Positions 1 to 15,200 of a stretch of 64,000 nucleotides of DNA are shown here, one piece after another (position 1 is the stretch's first letter; the number at the start of each line of letters is the position of its first letter). The position numbers and the translations under genes were made by a program. Origin of the DNA: Brassica napus (lineage: Eukaryota; Streptophyta; Magnoliopsida; Brassicales; Brassicaceae); NCBI RefSeq assembly GCF_020379485.1, contig NC_063436.1, forward strand, positions 37,763,512 through 37,827,511. Direction: 5' to 3'. The notes under the pieces are model-generated. The model made no database searches and was not told the DNA's origin. It saw nothing but the letters and a program-made list of their open reading frames with translations.

Positions 1-228
1 AAGAGTTAATTATGATTAATTAAGGATTAATTTTGGAATGATTATGGAAGTAAAATGATGTGAAGTATTGTTATATTCACTATCCCTAAAGTCTCCGCAT
101 TACCGTGACTTGGTCTTGTGAACGGAACAAGGTCATGAATACACGATGATGGGGTAGCTCTCTGGAGACCGTGTACTGCATGACGATGCAGTGTCGGATT
201 GATCATACCGGATATTCGACAATGATGA
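1..228. repeat. LTR fragment, first copy of a 2.8-kb-spaced direct repeat
   Basis: This stretch matches 2815-3040 almost base for base, with a few substitutions and small indels, up to about the GACAAT motif, and then diverges. The second copy lies inside the solo LTR at 1228-3683, so this is probably a piece of another LTR of the same family. Its left side is cut by the window edge, and its right side joins unrelated AT-rich DNA. Confidence 0.7.
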
Positions 229-1227
229 GAATTCTCAAAAAGTAAATATACAATATAAACAATGTAATAAAAGCATTAGGTATCAGGGAATTCGCAAGAA
301 ATTATATCATAAATATTGATAACTTATTGGAGAATCAAATAAGTACCATTTTAGAACTCGGAAACACAATTTCATTTCACGTTGTGGTTCCAATCACTAT
401 GTTTAACAACCTAGAGAACTAGCTTTCTCAGAGTCTAGGAAATTAAACATACATTAAGTTTCAGTTTAATTAGGTTTACAAAGCCTAATAACATAAACTT
501 TCACCAGCTATGGACACTCTGCTCACAAGAATTATCTTCAAGCAACTAGTTCAACTTTCACTACATTCAATTAACTTAAGATCATGAACACGGTGGTCAA
601 TCAAGTTCAAAAATAAGAACAATTCAAATGTAGAATTTTAAAGTCCCCGCATAGCCTAAAGACTCTTTTGTTCCAAATTGACCTAAAACCCTTAAATATT
701 CGACAATAGCCTGAAGACTCTTTTTTTAAGAAAGCCTAAAAGACTCTAAACGCACATATTTGACTCGATAAGTTACTCAAAAGATAGGTGTTAAATTGGT
801 TAACAATTGATATATCAAATATCTTGCACAAACTCCTTTCAAATCAAATATGTCAAATACTCAAACAGGTTTTGAAAAGAGTTTGTGCAAGACCTCTAAA
901 GAAGCCGGTGGTCTTGGTGGCTCGACGGACTGCAAGGCCTCTGTTCTATATTTCGAGGAAGACGGAGGCGACACCGGAATCCTCAAACTAGTCATCGGGG
1001 GTCTAGATGTTTGTGTCGATTTTGCTAAGGAATCCTAAGGGATGGCGATTCCTCATAGTGTATATCCCTTCCGGCTCGGCGTTCTCTCGAGACCAGGACG
1101 ATTTCTGTGTCGAGCTTGGCTATCTCAGACTTGTTGAGACGGCTATATTATGGCGGGTGGGGGTTTTGGTGGTTCGGGATCGAGCGTCGGTTCCTCTTTT
1201 GGTTATGACATTAGTAGCCACGGTACA
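229..1227. other. no gene seen; unassigned interspersed sequence
   Basis: Short ORFs here overlap one another in different frames and resemble nothing I recognise. The left half is AT-rich. The right half (about 900-1227) is more GC-balanced and could be the flank into which the solo LTR inserted. Confidence 0.5.
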
Positions 1228-3683
1228 TGTAATAACCCTCACGAGCCAATAAATTTTTGGTCGATTAAAATCCCGCTCGACCAGTTTTTAGTTGGTTGAG
1301 CAAGGATTAATAAAAGTAAAAGTTGACTCGATAGATTAATTTCTCGACGGGACTGTTTTGTGGTCGAAATACCTTCCCTTGATAGTTTCGTCGAGTCTTA
1401 CATATTTTGTCGAGTTTTTATTAAGCTGGACGAGATTTTCTGAGAACAAGACGAGAGCCAAAGACAAAGAATATTTGGTTGAAACATTATTTAAAATTAT
1501 CGACCAACGTCTGAAATAATTTTAGAACTGAGTTATGCCTTCACCAGCCTGGTTGTGCACTTATTCAGTCTTAGACTTGCACCTGCCTGTTTGCCTACCT
1601 TCTTCAGTAACTGGCACATGACAATCACAAGCTGCCTGCTTGCCTTGTTTCTTAGGTTGTCATGTGAGAAGCACATGAAAGGGCTGAAGTTTTTTCAGGT
1701 TAAGGAAAGGACAGCAGCTTGTGCTGAGAGTGCTGAAGCAGCTGGCAAGCTGTCCCCACTCAGCCTAGCTTTTTTCCTAAGTTAAACCCTCACCTTAAGT
1801 AAGCTCACCTCATATTTAACCCATCTCCAGCTGCTTCCCACGTTCAGAACACTGCAGAAAAATCTAGAAAATTTCAGAGAAAAACAGAGAAAAAGTGAGA
1901 CAAAAATCAGTGGAAAATCAGAGAAAAATTATACAAGACTTTGGACGACATCCTTTCATCCTCTAGCTTAGTTCCTTACTGTATATAAGATCAGAAGGTG
2001 AGAATCCAGAGTAAACCCTAGGCCTTGTTCTGTTTTTGTGAAGAACCGTTTTTGATTTCTGTTTTTAAATCAGTTCAGTGGGGAGTTCAGTTAAGGGGGA
2101 GGACAATCTGAGTTCTTCTGTCAGTCAGTTGTTGTGGTAAGCTTCATCTCCTTGCCTCAGACCAGTCTTTATCAGAACTAGTTCATGTTAAGCTAGGGTG
2201 TTGGTCAGATCACTTGTCTAAGTGATTATATGGTTCAGTTTGTTAGTTTCGGTTTGAATTAATTTTCTGTAAACCGCTAGCTAACTGATGTGAACTGTCT
2301 AGACCTAAGCTGAGCTGAACTGATCCTGTCCAAAATAAACCTTGTCTGAACCGAGCTGATCTGATTTAGGATGAGTAGAACCAAGCATGGACTGAGCTGA
2401 TATGAACCTAGAAAAACTATTATAGCTTGAACCAAACTGATTTTGTGTCCATTCACTTCTGTTTCAGGTCAGAGGTGGGGTTAGGCTTTAGGTATCCAAC
2501 CAGTTTCAAGACTAATCTCTTAGGTGATTCTAATAGATGTTGAGATTGATTAAGTTAGTAAAGTCTGTGAAATTTAAAAGAATGGTGTTGTGTTTACTTA
2601 TTGTGAACTACACATAAAGAGTAATCAAAATGCTAAAGTGACGTTAGTTCTAATGTTAGTACTTGTTTAACTATGAAATAATCATGGTTTAATTAATTAT
2701 TAATCTTGGTTTAATTGAAAATTATTCTGAGATTAGTTAAGGAGTAATCATGATTAATTAAGTACTAATCTTAGATTAATTAAAGATTAATATGAGATTA
2801 ATTATGGATTAATTAAAAGTTAATTATGATTAATTAAGGATTAGTTTTGGAATGATTATGGAAGTAAAATCATGTGAAGTCTTGTTATATTCACTATCCC
2901 TAAAGTCTCCGCATTACTGTGACTTGGTTCTGCGAACGAACAAGGTCATGAATACACGATGATGGGGTAGCTCTCTGGAGACCGTGTACTGCATGACGAT
3001 GCAGTGTCGGATTGATCATACCGGACATTCGACAATAATGGTGATGCTATTATATATATTGTATTATATGAGTATGGTAACGGGCGGGTGTTGTGGAAGT
3101 GATGTTTAAAATAAGAATTCACAATGATGAATGATATATTATAGTATAGTACTAGTACTTGCATGATCATGTTTATGCATTGGATAATTGTTGATTTATT
3201 ATTGATTGTGTTGGGATTCTAGATTCACTGAGTAAACTAGTTGCTCATGACTCATTCGTGTGTGCATGTAACCCTTAGGCGGGTGACACTTTACTATTTT
3301 GGATGGAAGGAGCGGCCAACCAGCGGTAGTATTTTGTTTTTCTTGCAACGTACCTTTTGATATATATTTACTTAAAACATTGTTGGGCGTTAGCCCGTAG
3401 GATAAAACTATAACACTTTGTAAGATGTTTAAAGTAAATAAATAATGTATAAAAGAAGTTGATAAATCACGAGTTCTCATATGATATTAGTCTTTGTACG
3501 GGATGAACTAACTATCGAATATTGCTTTATCGGGTTGAAAAGCCTAGAGTAATATCCGATAGGAGCGTCTGTGTTCTTTGGTTGTTGGTCCAAGGCGATC
3601 GGATTTATTTCGAGAACCTCGGATCGACCATCAGGGAACACCGACCATGTCATTTCCGGTTATCTACGATCGGAGGTGTCACA
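1228..3683 (+). mobile_element. solo LTR, Tekay-like Ty3/gypsy
   Basis: The segment starts TGTAATAACCC and ends GGTGTCACA. The full-length Tekay-type element at 45.3-56.9 kb has the same style of ends (TGTAATGACCC and GGTGTCACA). The flanking 5-mers are GTACA on the left and ATACA on the right, matching at four of five positions, as expected of an old target duplication. No gag or pol lies next to it, so a solo LTR left by LTR-LTR recombination is the simplest reading. A TATATTTAAC-like promoter sequence lies near 1815. It could instead be one LTR of an element whose remainder has been lost. Confidence 0.6.
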
Positions 3684-3961
3684 ATACACCTCCGATGGTG
3701 GTCATGGTGACTGTCGGTGGATTTGAAGACTGGCTAGGACACCTGATCTCGGCGAAGTCTCGGTACCCTAATACCACCGTTTAACGGTTAATCAGAATTG
3801 TAGTCCGCCGATTATAGGATTGATTAATGAAATTTATTTAATTAAAAAAAAAGAAGAAAATGTGGTGACTGATAAAAATTGTATATATAACATTTACAAT
3901 ACTTACATAAGAACAAATATGCCACAAAAATTAAAATTTATATGCTGAAAGTGCGTTACAC
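3684..3961. other. no gene seen; short AT-rich spacer
   Basis: This is a spacer between the solo LTR and the LINE. A 9-bp inverted repeat (CGGAGGTGT at 3671 and ACACCTCCG at 3686) straddles the LTR end. Confidence 0.5.
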
Positions 3962-5870
3962 ATTTTTTTTTTACAACGAAAGGCTACTCTATTACTCAAA
4001 CTTGAGGTGGTCTGGATAACCGGACCGGAATAGAACAACCAATAAAATAAAGCTCTCTATGGAAATACCTTACCGTCCTAGCTAAAGAGTCTGAAATCTG
4101 ATTTTGCGCTCTTGCAATGTGAGTAATCTTGAAGTCCGTGAAACATATCTGCAAAGTCTCTATCTTCTCCAATTCTGTTGCAAAGCTTGGCCAAGCATGG
4201 GGCTCCTTAATCATGGCGATCAAATCCTTTCAGCACGTTCTGAAGCTCTGAGATGTCAAGTGCTGAAGCATACACTCCATCACCCATGTCAGTGCTCCCA
4301 CTTCTGAATGCAGGGCAGACTCTCTCCGAACATAATTTTGTGTCCCCATAAGTTGAACCTTTCCCAAGCTATCCATCCAAACCATCCCACATCCGCTGAA
4401 ATGTGATGTAGAGGTCCATGACCCGTCTATCATGCAGATATTACCCAAGCTTAAGACTTGAGGTTCGTTAATACTATTGCTTTGTGGAGTTGATAGGACC
4501 ATCTCGTTTGCATTGAACCAGCCTTGACACTCACTCTCTGCATAGCGAACTAGCTCCAAAGCATCTCTGTCTATTCCCCTAAAAAGTTTATCATTTCTGA
4601 TCTTTCAAATGTACCAGATTATCTAGGGATAAGGATCCCTATCTAAATCTGGCTCGAAAATGCTGTTCTTTCTCCGAAGAGATAATCCATATTACCATAG
4701 ATACTCGAAGCAGGAAAGATATTTGGGTTTGTTGGTGTCGCTGATAATACCCATACTTGTAAATCTAGTGGGCATTCAAAAATTGCATGAGTAACAGATT
4801 CTTCTGGCTCTCCACATCGTGGGAAATAGTTATCGCTTTTCATGTCACGCCTTATCAAGTTTTTTGTTACTGCGACATAACATGTTATCAGTTGTCATAT
4901 AAGATGACATATTTTTTGTGGGGCTTTTACCGTCCAAGAAAATGCTTGAAGCTTTGTTATATTGGGTTCTAGTACCTCCTTCTCTTCCTCAGCCTTTAGT
5001 AAATTGCGAGCTACCCAATATCATAATTTAACCGTGTACTAGCCATTCTTAGTGTAGTTCCAACAAAATATGCCGCGGCGATGAGCTGAGCGTATGGCCA
5101 AACTCCTTATAAAAGGTATATCATCAGGGGCAACATAGTCCTCCTGTAACCCAACCTCCCGTTCCTTTGATTCCTTATTAATGAGGTCACTGACTCTCAT
5201 GTTCGGATGAAAAACTGGGGCTAAGGGGCGAGCCGGCCTGGCTGGTATTGTAGGGATCCAAGGATCCTCCCATACCTTGATCTTATATCATGAGTGTATC
5301 TTCTGTCTAATTCCCAATAGCAATAGCTTTCGTGCTGCTGAAATACTGCTCCACATATACGATGGACTGCTCACAGATATTGTCCGTAAAGGCGAACTCA
5401 TTCAGTAGTATCTTCCCCTCAATACTCTAGCCACCAACGAATCAGGGTATTGTACTAGCCTCCATAGTTGTTTTGCTAATAAAGCCAGGTAAAATTCATG
5501 GATCATACGGAAACCAATCCCGCCCTCCTCTCATGGTAAGCATACATTTTCCCACTTCACCCAGTGAATTCCTCTCTTCGGTGGATTTGAACTCCACGAG
5601 AGTTGTGCAATGGCACTTGCAAGATTTTCACATATCTCCAACGGGAGCAAAAAACTAGACATAACATATGTCGGGAGAGCTAGCAAGATAGATTTGATCA
5701 ACACTTCCTTTTCTCCTTTTGTAAGCCATTTGCCCGTCCATCCATTCACCCTGTGCATTAGCTTGTCCTTCATAAAAGCAAAAAGTTTGCATTTGGATTC
5801 GCTAATATCTTATGGGATTCCTAGATATGTTTCCATTCCTCCTTCATTTTGGATAGATAGATACATTTGA
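3962..5870 (-). mobile_element. 5'-truncated LINE (L1-type) relic
   Basis: Read on the minus strand, this is the 3' half of a plant L1-type ORF2. In order it has the end of the reverse transcriptase region (WLTKGEKEVLIKSILLALP near 5700), a zf-RVT zinc-binding segment (CGEPEESVTHAIFECP near 4800) and an RNase H-like domain (MIDGSWTSTS near 4430, then IARAQNQISDSLAR near 4120). A run of T at 3964-3972 is the poly-A tail of the minus-strand element. Several stops and frameshifts break the frame. Detectable homology ends near 5870, which fits 5' truncation during target-primed reverse transcription. I could not find a clear target duplication. Confidence 0.88.
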
Positions 5871-7671
5871 TATGTGTTACCGTGTGGTTATATATTCTGC
5901 ATTACTACAGGTATAAGATAGATGTCAGAGATTTAAGTAATAAATAGCAATATATATGCTTGATTTTACATGCAGTAGAGATGATGAACTTTTCAAAACC
6001 GGCATCTTGAACAAGTGTAATAGTTTCATTTTTCTCAACATCTATTCATTATATGTGGTTATGATTCGCAACGACGGACTCAAGTAGTGTAATAGAGTCC
6101 TTAGAAATTTCTTATTTTTAGATCTTTCTAATTATTTCCAATTGGCGGAGTGACGATCATGCTACTTCGAACGTGCGTTTCTGCAGGTTCTTTCAGTGGC
6201 GTTAACGATTGGGGGGATCTGAGATTTGGTTTCTTCTGCGGCGTCGTAGAAACCTTCCCCTTCTCTCTTCAGTCTTGAGAGTTCCAGAGAGTCTCATTAT
6301 CTTGGAGGCGCGTTTTGGGCAATCCTATGCAGGCGGTGATGGTGCGGTGGCTCTCTCAATGGCGTATGAGTCTCCAGGAAGTTTTTTGTGCCCGATTATC
6401 GTCTATGGCTACTTGGTGACATCTAGCTGGTTCCTCTGACTTCCGATCCTTTACGCGGTACTCCTCTCGGTTTCTCCACCAGTCAACGCCCACTTTATGT
6501 TTTGGATCGCATCTGGTTCTTCATCGTTTGCTCTCTCTCCTTGCTGACACCGAGGGTTGGCTTATCAGGTCACAACCTCTGTCTCCGGTTCTTGGAGCTA
6601 GCAATTGGCATAACAGCTACGCTCTTGTATTAGCAGGTTCGATGTCTCTTTTGGCAATGCGAATGTTGGAAATAAACTTGAAGAATAAGTCGGAGATCAA
6701 GTCATACTAATCATATTCGAGCTATGTTTAGGATAAAAGGTTTTACTAGTTGGTTTAGGAGTTGTAGATCTCTATATAAAAAGATTTTGAGTTGTGACAT
6801 GAACTTATGAGTTTTGAGATTATTGTTAGAGTTTAAGTTTTTGAGTGATTTTTCTTAAGCTAATAAAGAAGTTATTCTTATAATCTTTGAGATTCATAAA
6901 CGCGTTAGAACAATAGCGCCTCTGCCAATGTCAATTGAAATCGCTTAAGTTTGATTGTTAGTGTGCTTGCAGTTTTTGTCAGGTCGTAAGAGGTTCCGTG
7001 TAGGGCGCAGCAGCGTTTTGAAACCCGACCTTCGGCGTCTCAGGTGGGCTTGTACAGTTGGGGCCCCGATTGCTTTCCACATGTATGGGGTTCCTAGACT
7101 TCTCTCTCCTTTGGTCGCCTTTGTGCTATAACGACAATGAAGAATACAGACTTGACCAGATCATCGATAACTAGCTATTTCAGGCGACATCTCGGAACTT
7201 TGGCATCAAAGGCAATAAAGTAAAACTCACGTTTCCGGGGTTAACGTCAATAGAAGAGCACAGTCATCGGTAATCTAGTGATTTTAGAACGGTCTAGCAG
7301 AACATGTCGGATAGGTGGTGATGCGAAACTAGATTTGTAACCATTTTATCTAGATTATATTGTTTGACTCCTGTTTGTATTTAACATTGATTCCTGGTTA
7401 GGAATTTTAATTATATATATATAATTTTCTTTTAAAACAAAGGGAAATAAACCAATTGAAGTGCACAAAGAGAGCCCCAAAAGGAAAATGCCAAATGAAT
7501 TTAACTCATAAAGAAGAAAGAGGGTAGGGGTCCACTGTAGATGTGCTCACATACATGCTCCATGAACTTCTGTTTCTTTTACTTTATTTTATTTTCCTTG
7601 AATGAATATTTGTATGACCATCACACATATTTTCTAACATTTATTAGATTGTATTTCTCCTCTTTTGCGCC
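5871..7671. other. no gene supported; repeat-like DNA upstream of ACO2
   Basis: There is no recognisable protein. About 6190-6700 is GC-balanced with several short ORFs. About 6710-6900, with CTATATAAAAAG followed by TTAAGCTAATAAAG, has the look of the R-U5 part of a copia LTR, but I found no matching second LTR. The last few hundred bases contain the ACO2 promoter. Confidence 0.4.
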
Positions 7672-7679
7672 TATAAATA
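7672..7679 (+). promoter_or_regulatory. TATA box of ACO2
   Basis: TATAAATA lies 108 bp before the ACO2 start codon. That is a normal spacing for a plant TATA box plus a short 5' UTR, and it sits in a pyrimidine-rich context. Confidence 0.75.
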
Positions 7680-7680
7680 G

Positions 7681-9396
<1,716 letters not shown>

Positions 9397-9981
9397 AAAC
9401 GGAGTTGAGAGTTTAAGTGAAGCAAAGAAAGAAAGAAGATGGTTTGTTTTGTGTGTTTACGTGAATAAGTTAAGACTGAGATTAGTGTTGATATAATTAA
9501 TAATCTGGTTGATTAATTGTTGTTCAATGGTGTGTTTAAAGTGTGTGACTGTTTATGTTTATGGAAGATAATAATATTAATATGAGTAATTGTTCTAATA
9601 GTTTTAAGAAAGATTTACACCTTGGGTCACTTTTACTTTTTTATATTTCACTCTAGGACATTTTTAACTATGGAGGTAGTTTCTACTAGCTAAAACCTAA
9701 GAGCATGATTAACCCACAAACTTCATTGGGTCTCTTAGTGAATATTTTACTAATTAAATGTAATTAAAAACTTTGTTTAAGAAACACATTGATTTATACC
9801 CTCAACGGTAGTTTCTTAATTAGGGGTTCTTAAAAAAATGTTGTTTTTTGTTACTAAAAAATACAAGACCAAATCATGAGAATCATCATCATTCTGAATA
9901 TAGCTAGAAAATAAATTACAAGTCTTCATGAGAATCAACCAAAGACTCAACTGGAAGAACAAAACTCAACTAGTACTCACC
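9397..9981. other. ACO2 3' UTR and AT-rich spacer
   Basis: The first 200 bp or so should be ACO2 3' UTR; AATAAT and TAATAATAT motifs near 9500-9590 could act in polyadenylation. About 9695-9850 has ends reminiscent of a small MITE (GAGCATGATTAACCC and GGGGTTCTTAA), but I could not fix its boundaries. Confidence 0.4.
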
Positions 9982-10122
9982 GCTGTTCCCGTACATGATA
10001 GCTGATGTCGGATGCTCAATTGCTTCATCGAAGTTTCCTTCAGAGAGAGCATCCATGGCTTTGCCTTTAGCTTCTTGAGCAGCTTCACGGTTCTCATCAG
10101 TAACTTCCACTGAATGATGCTC
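9982..10122 (-). pseudogene. fragment of Hsc70-interacting protein (HIP/FAM10) gene
   Basis: Read on the minus strand this encodes SVEVTDENREAAQEAKAKAM, then DALSEGNFDEAIEH, then PTSAIMYGN. That is the first TPR region of the plant HIP1/FAM10 co-chaperone, which binds Hsc70. Eight residues normally present between EAIEH and PTSAIMYGN are missing, an in-frame 24-bp deletion, and the usual Arg after GN is Ser. The fragment ends at a good donor (GTGAGT, minus strand), as in a real exon. The N-terminal domain and the Gly/Met-rich tail are absent nearby. It is therefore a captured or degraded exon, not a gene. Confidence 0.75.
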
Positions 10123-11384
10123 CCAAAGAAAAGCTATGTATCAATCGCAACACACACAACCCAAAGCTTGACATAATCAAAACTCATATGCTTCAAAAAC
10201 ATCCCAAACGTTAATGAGAATGACAAATCTTAAACTTTCCAAGTTTTGGAGTTGGTAGTGAATGTTATCTTGTACTTGCTTCTGTTGCTCAGATAAAGTG
10301 GCTTTACCAGCCATCTCAATGATCTCTTCTGCATCAGCCTCCTCATTACAAAGAAAAACAAACCTTGTAAACATAAAAAGCTTGTTTCATATTGCAGTTG
10401 TCATGGATTCTACAATGCGAATTGATCATATGAGAAACTACAAACTACATGTACGGAGAGGAAGCGACTCATTGAGATTTAATCAGTTTCATATGTTCTA
10501 AGTACATGCTTTACCAATGCCACAAGCTACAAACAGAGTCACACATGGCTAACACAGGAAGCATTTTATATGGTAGTGACTAAATCATGAACAAGAATCG
10601 AACTTTCTTCGTACCCAACATCGAAAAACCCATATCAAAGAGGATATTCAGAAGAAGAAAAAGTTATCGAAAAGAGATTTAGTTCACCTGCTGAAGAAAA
10701 AGCAAACGCCATTCTTGTTTTCTTCCCCTCCCTGTAGAATCAAAGAACAGAGAAGAAGATGAATCGCAAGTGCAGAGACAGATCATAAAAATTTCAACTT
10801 TCTTCATAGTTGATGAAACCCAGAGAAAGAGAGCTTAAGCCCAGATGCAAACTCAGAGAATCAGATTCATCATTCAAAATCTGAGAATTACAGAGGAGGG
10901 AGAGACGAAATCAACTCACATTGATTCGTGAACCGTCGGTCTTCTTCTTTAGACCCATTATCTTCTCTCTTTTCTTCTTCTTCTTCTTCAAGAATTTAAC
11001 TTTTCAAAAATGATTGCTTCCCAGATTAAATTTTAGTATAATTGAATACATGTGTTAAGGAGAAAAGAGCATGGAGGTGGTTTGGTGAGAGTCGATCCGA
11101 TAAGAGTTAGGTGAAGCTCGCCACGGTGGAGGGAGTCATCTCGATACGATCCGGTGATTTAATATTTGCCTTTTTCCAGCGAGAGTCATGATAGGTTCAC
11201 TCCGGCGAAATACTTATTTGGACCATCGGATGAGCGCTCATCCTTGAAAATCTTTCCTCGTCGGGGTTCATAATCAAGTCGCGGCTGTGCTCGAATATCA
11301 CCGGCGTGACAGACTGTCTTGAAGCTCCGGAGTAGTCGCTTCTAGAAGCTCAAAAGCTCCTTCAATGGTGGATTTTTAATTATT
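10123..11384 (-). other. unidentified exon-like segments, then no gene
   Basis: On the minus strand there are pieces that look spliced. One starts MGLKKKTDGSRIN at 10959 and ends at a GTGAGT donor. A second lies at about 10734-10690 between an ACAG acceptor and a GTGAAC donor. A third contains [20 protein letters not shown] near 10340. I do not recognise the protein and cannot show that the pieces form one transcript with the HIP fragment. About 10990-11384 shows nothing clear. Gene capture by a transposon, or the remains of a local gene, are both possible. Confidence 0.35.
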
Positions 11385-12194
11385 TTCACAATTGGTCGTC
11401 ATAACTTCTGTCTTTTTACAAATTAGCCCCAAACTTTGCACTTTTAGAAACATCTTTTCCAATCAGCCTAAACTTTCAGATTCTGTATTTCAAACCTCTC
11501 AGTAATTTTACTAGTTGTCCTCAGAATCTTAGATGGCTTTATTTCGGCCCATAAACTTTATATTATGCATAAATATCCTTTTGATTTTTTCTTAAACTTT
11601 GAGTTGTGCATTCTAAACCTTGTCAAATACAAATGTACAAATATATACACTGTATACATGGACCATTGTACATAAGTTAGATTCTTCTTCACTAAACTAA
11701 GATATGACAAAGTTTTATTTTTGCAAATAAACATTCTACACCATATCAAATGCAAATGGACAAATATATGCCAAAGTTTTATTTTATAAATAAGTCAGAC
11801 TTTTTCACTAAAGTAAGATGATAAAAACTACTAAAATCATGAAATATTAAGACGGAGCTAATAGATTTGTCTAAAATTGAATTAAATTAAGATGAGAAAA
11901 ACGATTATAAAAGAGAAAAAGATACTCTAATCTATCTAAATGAAATCTAAAATGTATTTAATAAATTTATCAGGTGTACAAGTTAATCGATATACATGTG
12001 AGACTTGTGAATCGTTGTACATGTGGATAGTAAATATTTTGTGTACACTTGATCATGTACATATAAATTATAAATAGAAACACACATATGTATGTACATA
12101 TAAATATAAAATATTACAAAAGTTATTATAAATTGTGCAACGTACACAAGAACTGATATACATGTGGTTTTATGGACGTAGAAATTTGTACACA
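11385..12194. repeat. left arm of a large imperfect inverted repeat (probable old MULE)
   Basis: The end of this arm (AATTAGCCCCAAACTTTGC near 11422) reappears in inverted, diverged form near 17010-17120, and both arms share TGTACATGTG-rich tracts. The two arms are separated by the younger MULE at 12204-16239. I could not find a target duplication for the outer structure. Confidence 0.45.
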
Positions 12195-12203
12195 TTGACA
12201 ATT

Positions 12204-15200
12204 GGGGAATTCGCCAAAACTAACCCACAACTTGATTTTAACCCTAAACATATACCCAAACTTGAATCAAATGCAAAACTAACCTAAAAGCCTTGTGAAA
12301 TTACAGCCCAACCCCTTGTGACCAAATAAAAAAACAGAAGTTATTTTTACGAATATAACCCTAGTAAGTCGTCTAAGATGTTGGAAGTCGTCTGGACAAC
12401 TTCAAAGTAAGTCTTCTGGTGTAGCTGATCTTAAAAATAATTTATAAATTTTTAAAAAAATATTTTGATAAGCGAAAAATTAAAATCATGTAATTATAAA
12501 CAATTTTAAGTGATATAAATTAAAATATAACAAAATTGAATTGTTTTCAACATAGATGAGTGTAGGTAGTGAATCATGGTATTCTTTGGTCAAGAGTTTG
12601 GCAACATATGTTGTAGTATTGTATGTATTCTTAGGGTTAGATTTTGGAAAGCTTGAATGTTTCTTGAAAACTTAAATTTTTACCTATACATGTTTATTTT
12701 TGTGTATAGTAAACACTTTTGAAGTTTAATTTGATTTTATGAAGTGTTTAGTTAGTTAATTAAGTTTAGAGGTTATGTTTAGGGTCTAGACGACTTACAT
12801 TTCAGTCGTCTGGTGAAAAAATTAAAACAGACGACTTACATGTAAGTCGTCCAAATATTCCCGCCTAAAATTTTTTTAAAAATAATTTTCCCGCTTAAAT
12901 AATTTAAACCAGACGACTTACTTGTAGGTCGTCTGGAAAGTCTTCTATTTTAGGTTCCCGCTAAAAATATTTTAATTTCCCGCTAAAAATATTAAACTCT
13001 TGTGGACGACTTACAAGTACGTCGTTTAAATCAAAAATATTTAACCTAATTGGATTTTTTGTCTCCCTATATAAAAAAAAATTACACATTCTCTCTCCTC
13101 TTATCAAATGGCTGCAACAAAAATGTAATGTTCATCATTCTAAAATTCTTCAATCTCTCTCTAATCTATTTGACTTGAAAACACCAAACTTTATATGAAT
13201 TTTTCAGTTTGTCTCATGTATTTCTTACTAATCTATCTCTTTTGCAGGTTTTTAATCAGATGGTACTCATCTTCCACTAATTTAAAAGTAGATCTATTAA
13301 TTTTATAAATGTATTTTTGTGTGTTCTATAAAGGTACATTTATCTAATCTTCCACTCATTTTCTCTATTTTTAAGTCATTTGAACGTTTTTGGATATGCA
13401 GGTTTTTCAGATCTGGATTTGAAGTCCAGATGACTTCCATGAAGTCTCCCTTTCATAATAGATCTGAGCGTTTTGGTAAGTTTTTATGTCTGATTTTTCT
13501 TCATTTGGTAACTTCTTGTTGTATAAAGTTCTTACATTTTTCCCAAACTAAAACTCTCCAAACCCACTCTAATCTCTTTGACTTGAAAACACCAAATTTT
13601 ATATGAATTTTTCAGTTTTGTCTCATGTCTTTCTTACTAATCTATCTTTTTTGCAGGTTTTAATCAGATGGTACTCATCTTCCACTCATTTAAAAGTAGA
13701 TTTATTAATTTTAGATATGTATTTTTGTGTGTTCTATAAAAGTAGATTTATCTAATCTTCCACTCATTTTTTTCTTTTTTTAAGCCATTTGAACATTTTC
13801 GGATATGCAGGTTTTTCAGATCTGGATTTGATATGCAGGTTTTTCAGATCTGGAAGACTTCTGGGACGACTTACCTGTTAGTCGTCTAAAATATAATGCA
13901 CTAGAAGACTTCCAGGAAGTCTTCCAAACTACTTCCACTTCAGTCGTCTGGACTTCCTGAAAGTCGTCTGGACTTCCTGGAAGTCGTCTGGACATCCTAA
14001 AAGTCGTCTAGACTTCCTGGAAGTCTTCTGACAAAGTCTTCTTCCATATCAAGTGGAGTCCAAGCTTGTCTTTGTAAAGGAATAATTTATAATAGTTTTG
14101 TTTGTGGTCTGTTTTATGAATTGCATGTCTACTCTTTTAGTTGTGAATTTTTTGTAAAATCAGTAATAATGTTTCCCAAGATGTAATACATGTGCTAACA
14201 ATGTGTTTACATATTTACAAATCAATGAAATAATAGACTTCAGTAGCCTTTTTTTTATCTTTGGATCTCTCATATGCAATAATAAACTCCAATGGCATTT
14301 TTCTCATCTTAATAAACAAGAATGTTGGTAGCTTCATATTGATACAACATTTTAAGAAGCATTTTAACCCTTCTTCCAACTCATAACAATAATCATCATT
14401 ATTGTCTATAACAATAATACTTAAGAGCTGGAAACAAACAATAGTAACTAGTCAAAGCATATCATATTTTTTATAAGTTTGCGTTGAAAAACTTAGTCAA
14501 ATTTAGTAAAACTAAGAGAGAGAACATATTTTGTAAATATGAGTTTTACATATCTTGAAATTACTTATCACTCTTAAAAATCCAAGTTATTCAAAAACTA
14601 ACGTAGAAGACTTAAAAACTAGCGGAGAAGACTTCCACGGAAGTCTTCTCGGATCAGTTAGAAACTTTAATTAACGTGAATGTTGGTAACCTCATAAATA
14701 TCACCAATTAAGTTATAAATTTTATTCAATAGCCCAAATATTCATTAATAAACATGAATTAACAAGAAAATGTTAAAAAGTCTTTATAGTTTTAGAGAAA
14801 ATGCAAGTTTATTAAACATTGAAGCAGACGACATCCACGGAGGTCATCTAGTAGACTTCCAGAGAAGTTGTCCATTTAGGGTCGACGCGGACGACTTCAA
14901 TCTAAGTATTCCAGATGAGTAAAATATAAGTCGTCTGGTCAATGCAGAGGTTATTTTTACAATTGACTTTGAAATCTGTTATTTGAGACGACTGAAAAAT
15001 AAGTCGTCTACTTTTGTTTGGTTAAAAAAAAACTCCAAAAAAGCTAGACGACTTACATTTCAGTCGTCATAGGTTAGTTTTGTATTTGACTGGATTATTT
15101 CAGAAGTTTGACTTTCCTGGACGACTTACATTTCAGTTGTCTCGTGAAAATTAAAATATCAATATTTTTTTTAAAACTAGACGACTTACAATTAAGTCGT

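Noticed and set aside
4104..4307. Plus-strand open frames across 4.1-5.9 kb
   Set aside because: Shadows of the minus-strand LINE ORF2 relic.
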